Below the pieces are notes generated by a model that saw nothing but the letters and a program-made list of their open reading frames with translations, was not told the DNA's origin and did no database searches. From Gnetum montanum (lineage: Eukaryota > Streptophyta > Gnetopsida > Gnetales > Gnetaceae), in NCBI GenBank assembly GCA_015680685.1, contig MNCI01003419.1, forward strand, positions 228,572 through 251,844: a stretch of 23,273 nt of DNA. The letters run 5' to 3'. Shown piece by piece: positions 19,753-23,273 of this stretch; the first letter of the stretch is position 1; each line of letters starts with the position of its first letter. Made by a program: the position numbers and the translations under genes.

Positions 19753-19766
19753 AGGGCCCCATATGA

Positions 19767-19967
19767 TTAGCATAGGTGGCCATCTCCACCATGACTGAGT
19801 GGAAAGGGAGAGATCTGAAATAATGAGCGCTGGTTTGAATTTCTTAAAAGTGTCCAACTTCTCCCAATTGATGTTCTTAGATTAAGGGGTGGAAGTTGGC
19901 GATGCTCATATTCCAATGTGTCTATGCCTTCATTGTTGGCATGGTTTGTCTCCTCAGTTTGTTCCAT
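19767..19967 (-). pseudogene. post-protease coding remnant of element 2
   Basis: A 66-codon frame shares IDTLE, EH.QLP.LNL, TSIGRSW.LLRNSN and LSHGGDGHLC with the region 12325-12590 of element 1. Element 1 carries extra sequence between LLRNSN and LSHGGDG. In element 1 the codon after IDTLE is a stop, here it is Tyr. It probably was the C-terminal extension of the protease ORF or the last bit of pol before the deletion that removed RT. Function unknown. Confidence 0.6.
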
Positions 19968-20162
19968 GCATATTTGTCGATTGCTTTTTCAAGTAGCTTT
20001 CAACCACAAGGTGTCTACTACTTTTTGTGTGGTTACTACATATAGGCATCTTTGTTTTAAAGTTTCAAGGGCACACCTGTTACATGGAGGCATTTCCTCC
20101 ATGTCATCACCTGATGAATCACTGTATGTGATGCATGGAAATTTCCTCTTCTCGATCTTTCC

Positions 20163-20591
20163 TTAAATGTTTATCTTAGATATCTCCAAGGAAAGATCAT
20201 GGATCCTAAGGCATGTGTCTACTGTACTCAGCCATGCCCTTCCCATTATAATTGGGAAGTCCCCTTCGTTGTTATCAACTTCAGTCACCAAGAAATCAAC
20301 TGGGTAGGACCAACCACACATAATGGTAACAATGTCCTCCACCAATCCCAAGGGAATGGTGATGGACTGGTTTGCCAGCTCTAGTTGGATGTTGCTCTTC
20401 TTAAGTTGGGGTAGGTTCCAGGTTTGATACATCTCTCGTGAAATTAGGTTAACTTCGGAACCTGAGTCAAGAAGAGCCTTATGTGGTTCATTCCCAGAGA
20501 TTTGTAAATAGATTAAGGAGCTTCTAGGATCAGTTAATTTCCTGGGAAGGTGGCCTACCTTGATCCAGTCGGTTATGGTATGCGTTAACAT
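20163..20591 (-). CDS. aspartic protease of element 2, uninterrupted
   Basis: 142 codons without a stop. Retropepsin features: KALLDSGSEVNLI with catalytic Asp at residue 42, LANQSITIPLGLVEDI at 72-87, YPVDFLV at 96-102 and the second conserved motif FPIIMGRAWL at 112-121. Retropepsins act as homodimers, each giving one Asp, to mature Gag. The domain is about the expected length for an Athila-type protease. The ATG at 20591 may not be the natural start, because the protease would normally be made as part of a Gag-Pro fusion; the frame is separated from the linker by a stop and shift near 20600. Downstream, the reading frame closes shortly after LEIS, whereas element 1 stays open further. Whether it is expressed is unknown. 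Confidence 0.8.
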   Translation of the reverse strand: MLTHTITDWIKVGHLPRKLTDPRSSLIYLQISGNEPHKALLDSGSEVNLISREMYQTWNLPQLKKSNIQLELANQSITIPLGLVEDIVTIMCGWSYPVDFLVTEVDNNEGDFPIIMGRAWLSTVDTCLRIHDLSLEISKINI

Positions 20592-20609
20592 AACCGTATG
20601 CGTTAAGCT

Positions 20610-20996
20610 CTATTGGACTGAAGGGTGCACCAAAGCTTTGGATGGTGGAGGAGTGTACCTAGACTTAACCGCTTGTTGTGAGAGCTTGTCTGGGCTTTTT
20701 TTTCTAAAGAAAGGTCTTCTTTTTCTACAGTTTTTAGAACTAGCAGTGGGTTGAATGTTTACGGCTCTCGTAGTGTTACATTGCTGCGGTTGAGTAGGGA
20801 GTTCCACTTGCATTCTTGGAGCAGGAGGTGTTGTGGGCATGATAGGTGGAAGAGGTGTAGATGGAGTTGGAGGATGGTGTATATGTGGGATGTCTCCCAG
20901 AGGAGAAGGAGTCCTCCTAAAGTACTCCTGAACTTGGCAGTAACGTTGGGGACTTGTTTGACTCATAGAGTCACTTGGAGAAATGGACTGCTGCAC
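20610..20996 (-). pseudogene. Pro/Gln-rich linker between gag and protease
   Basis: 128 codons rich in Pro, Ser and Gln (PTPSTPLPPIMPTTPPAP, RRPFFRKKSPDKLSQ). It corresponds to 11290-11700 of element 1, which shares RRPFFR and the P-rich runs. No catalytic motif. It looks like a flexible spacer of a Gag-Pro polyprotein. Confidence 0.65.
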
Positions 20997-21017
20997 ATAA
21001 TAACCATATGGATCAGG

Positions 21018-21485
21018 CTACCGGTAAGGGTACCATTGTCTTGGCGGTGGCATCCCCCATGACTGTGGGTATTGCCACTGCTGATGATGTCCGATGGATT
21101 GTGGTGGAGTTCCACTTGGATAGTACGTTAGTGGTCGGTGGAACTGTCTTAGGTTACCTTGGGGATAAGGTAACCTTCGAGGTGTTTGCCGTTGGTTAAT
21201 TCTTAGATTAAGTGCATACACCCCAGACTCTTGTAAATGTGAAATGATTGGACAACATCCCTTGGGATGATCATAATGGTAGATCTTACATCCACCTTCA
21301 TCATCTGTGTCTGAATCCACAACCTCATCAGAGATAGTAATTTTCCCCTTACCCTTGTTATGTTCAGGGCCTAAATTTCTCCGCTTTGTCTTATCTTTAT
21401 CACTACTTCGTTCCTCCTTAGACTTTTCTATGATTTTCAAGACACTTTCAAGTCTACAGTCTAGGGAATCCCACAATTGGTCCAT
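21018..21485 (-). pseudogene. gag: C-terminal gag part with zinc-knuckle remnant
   Basis: 155 codons in a frame shifted relative to the main gag frame. It starts with MDQLWDSLDCRLE, passes a Lys/Glu-rich charged stretch, then GGCKIYHYDHPKGCC. Element 1 has CEIC there; the second Cys is Tyr in this copy, so the nucleic-acid-binding knuckle is damaged. It ends in the Tyr/Pro/Gln-rich region (QQWQYPQSWGMPPPRQW). The frameshift is near 21500-21600, where the T/A-rich stretch differs from element 1. Confidence 0.72.
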
Positions 21486-21607
21486 CTTAGCCGATATTTA
21501 TGTTGTTAATTTTTTGGATTAGCAAGGTTTTTCAGTTCACCAACTCTTCAAGTGGTGACTCATCCTCCTCATCACAAAATTTCACTCCCTTCTTTTAAAG
21601 GGACAGA

Positions 21608-23107
21608 TCATGGTTGTATTCTTCTGCACTCTCTTTTTTTTTGTAGCTCACCTTCTTCTTTTGCTACTTGTTCCAACAAGCGATGAACATCATGGGCTCT
21701 AAGTTCTGGTAGTCTCCCTTGGGCATAAGTCCCAAGGGTTCTTCTAGTTTCATGCCTTAGCCCATCTACGATGTGGCGGAGTTGATCTTGCTGAGCGTAC
21801 CCATGGCCGAGGCAACGATGTAACAATGTGTAGTAGCAGGCCATGGCAGCATCCAAGGGTTCATGAATACCTTGCTTCCATCCTCGGATCTGCTTATGCA
21901 AATTAGACACTCTGGAGTACGTCTGATACTTATCGTTGAAGAGTTCTAACATCGTACTCCACGTCCTAATGGTTTCCAGTTCTAAGGATCAGTACCAACT
22001 CTCTGCTTCCTTGGTGAGTGTCCTGGGAAACAACTTAAGTTTTTGCCACTCGTTCTCTATGTTTTACAAGGCACAAGCATCGTGGAATGCCTGTAAATGA
22101 TGCTGCAAATCAGCGTTGTATCCCCCTTCAAAGCGTGGGATATTATTCATGTCTAAGCATTTGATCCGACTATCTTTCAAATGCCTTGTTGAAATTCTTA
22201 CTGCCTCCGTTACGTCGAGCATACTTCGGGTGGCAAGTAGGGGCTCATCATGATCATCTCTTTCATGACGCATATGATGTCTTCGTTGTTCCCTACTTTC
22301 CCTTCGTTCATGCCCTTATCCTCTCTCTCGACTCTCTCGTCGAGGTCTTTCATTTTTCTTACCTTTATCCTCACTGTTATGCTCTTCATGATTGTGCCTA
22401 GAGGTGGAAGGAGAGGGTGTGTGATGAGATGAAGGAGAAGAAGAAGGAGAACCATCTTCATGACGATGTTTCCTACCTTCTCTTCGACTACTTCGGCCCT
22501 GATCGTGATGACGATCTAAGTGCCCGTCCTTATTATGAGTTGTTGTTCCCTCTGTGAATAGTTGGTGTTCACGGGGATCAGAACCAGGGTTGTGTATCAT
22601 TGATCATAGGTTCTAATACCCAACCTCCTTACCATTGTTAAGAGGGGAAACATCATTTGTTAGAGAACCCATTATAATGGGTTCCTCATCTCCTATTTTT
22701 CTAAGGACGTGCAGGCCTTTGCCCTTCAACAGTGTATGTTGGCTCTCCGACCTTGAGTCCCTCATATGTTGTAAAGCTGTGGGATGGTAATCCCTCATGT
22801 CAAAATCACCCATAACATATTCAACATAAAATTCCATCATGTCGATCTGTGCCAAAGCACAGAGAAGCATGTTAAGGATTGCCCGATCTGGGGGTAACAC
22901 GATGTTATCTTGAAAATCTCTCCAGCGCATCTGTTCATCTTGATGAAGGATAAAAGTAAAGTTGGGGATATACTCATCGGGATGAGTATATGTCAACTTA
23001 TATTGTTGAGGCACCGGCTGATTTAGATTATGTGTTTTTGATTGCCGACTGTTCCTTGTATTGCCCCTAGGTGGTGAGTTGCTCCTATGAGAAGAAGAAG
23101 AAGACAT
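21608..23107 (-). pseudogene. gag: gag main frame of element 2
   Basis: One continuous 500-codon frame from ATG 23107, interrupted only by stops. Residues 1-164 (to TAG 22613-22615) have a Ser-rich start, PDEYIPNFTFILHQDEQ and NIVLPPDRAILNML. The frame goes on through a His/Ser/Pro-rich stretch to TAA 22316-22318, then Arg-rich sequence and the retrotransposon-gag domain (22273-22064: FEGGYNADLQHHLQAFHDAC). TAA at 22064 is private (CAG in element 1). After LFPRTL.KEAESWY comes a TGA (21989-21991) shared with element 1, then 21952-21608 with ELFNDKYQTYS, LGHGYAQQDQLRHIVDGL and VHRLLEQVAKEEGEL. Gag forms the particle and binds RNA. It is better preserved than in element 1, but no full-length Gag can be made without readthrough. 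Confidence 0.86.
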
Positions 23108-23230
23108 TGTTATCTACCGGTGTGCTAATTATCATTATATAATTTTTTATCTTGATTAATCCGAACGTTCGTTTAGGCTCCCAATGATGTGAGTGATGTC
23201 CTATGTTCTATTTAGCGCACAAACACTTAG

Positions 23231-23248
23231 TCCCTGACAACGGCGCCA
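23231..23248 (-). promoter_or_regulatory. primer binding site of element 2, tRNA-Asp type
   Basis: Minus-strand TGGCGCCGTTGTCAGGGA, one base after the 5' LTR. It matches the tRNA-Asp complement at 16 of 18 positions (sequence of the tRNA end from memory). Confidence 0.87.
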
Positions 23249-23249
23249 A

Positions 23250-23273
23250 TGATGAGTGGCGAGGTACCCCTAC
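23250..23273 (-). repeat. 5' LTR of element 2, last 24 bp
   Basis: Minus-strand GTAGGGGTACCTCGCCACTC followed by ATCA, identical in form to the other LTR ends. The rest lies beyond the window. Confidence 0.92.

Larger units (their letters stand above)
17970..19766 (-). other. long non-coding 3' domain of element 2
   Basis: Counterpart of 12575-14447. No pol motif. It includes a minus-strand open frame 18830-19135 (101 codons) whose last ~25 residues (GLAECIDAKSLDVVGLRPELE, here read in two parts: GLAECIDAKSLDV and LRPELE) match a frame with the same stop in element 1. The upstream half of that frame is not conserved because of a 2-base length difference, so I treat it as weak evidence for an old ORF end. 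Confidence 0.65.
16985..23273 (-). mobile_element. element 2: second copy, minus strand, 5' LTR cut off
   Basis: Same family as element 1 in reverse: 24 bp of 5' LTR (23250-23273), PBS, gag, linker, protease, non-coding domain, PPT and a 976-bp 3' LTR. With a 5' LTR of equal size it would be about 7.2 kb. Again no RT, RNase H or integrase is found. The coding part is better preserved than in element 1, and CpG-containing sites such as the PBS are more intact, which suggests a younger or less mutated insertion. One base inside is undetermined (N at 18102). Confidence 0.92.

Noticed and set aside
19539-19857. Phe/Lys-rich open frames
   Set aside because: They are translations of TGTAAAACAAAAA repeats and other low-complexity DNA.
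20751-21199. Plus-strand frames of 74-103 codons
   Set aside because: Antisense shadows of the linker and gag C-terminus of element 2.

Overview
This window looks like repeat-rich, AT-rich nuclear DNA from a seed plant. It holds no recognisable host gene, no rRNA or tRNA gene and no CRISPR. Everything I can name is retrotransposon-derived. The families are plant Ty3/gypsy elements (an Athila-like integrase, an Athila-like protease and a primer site matching tRNA-Asp) and one LINE reverse transcriptase. Several decay layers lie side by side, as in large, slowly turning-over plant genomes. A conifer or other gymnosperm is possible, but I cannot establish it from sequence.

Layout. Positions 1-2275 hold a 34-bp tandem array and then the 3' end of an old Ty3/gypsy element: a decayed integrase followed directly by a 3' LTR. 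Positions 2276-8207 are mostly non-coding. They contain several tandem duplications, including a nearly perfect 2 x 195 bp one, a 3 x 30 bp block upstream of a TATA-like site, and a heavily decayed gypsy reverse transcriptase (6680-7445). Positions 8213-15271 are a complete LTR retrotransposon (element 1, + strand) with a 5-bp target duplication ATTGT, both LTRs, PBS, gag, protease and PPT, but no reverse transcriptase, RNase H or integrase. Positions 15272-16984 are flank with a LINE reverse transcriptase relic on the minus strand. Positions 16985-23273 hold a second copy of the same family (element 2, minus strand), complete except that its 5' LTR runs off the right edge.

The main result is this element pair. 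Both copies have the same gag-protease-only structure, the same long non-coding 3' domain with a 60-bp intron-like module, and the same LTR ends (TGATGAG...CTCATCA). Three stop codons lie at matching positions in the gag frame. This fits a non-autonomous family copied by enzymes supplied in trans. The old element at the left edge has an Athila-type integrase and an LTR whose 3' end resembles theirs, so it is a candidate relative of the helper. The two copies are tail to tail, with 3' LTRs facing across 1.7 kb, which makes a large inverted repeat. I see no new enzymatic system. The less ordinary features are in the RNA and LTR architecture of the non-autonomous family.
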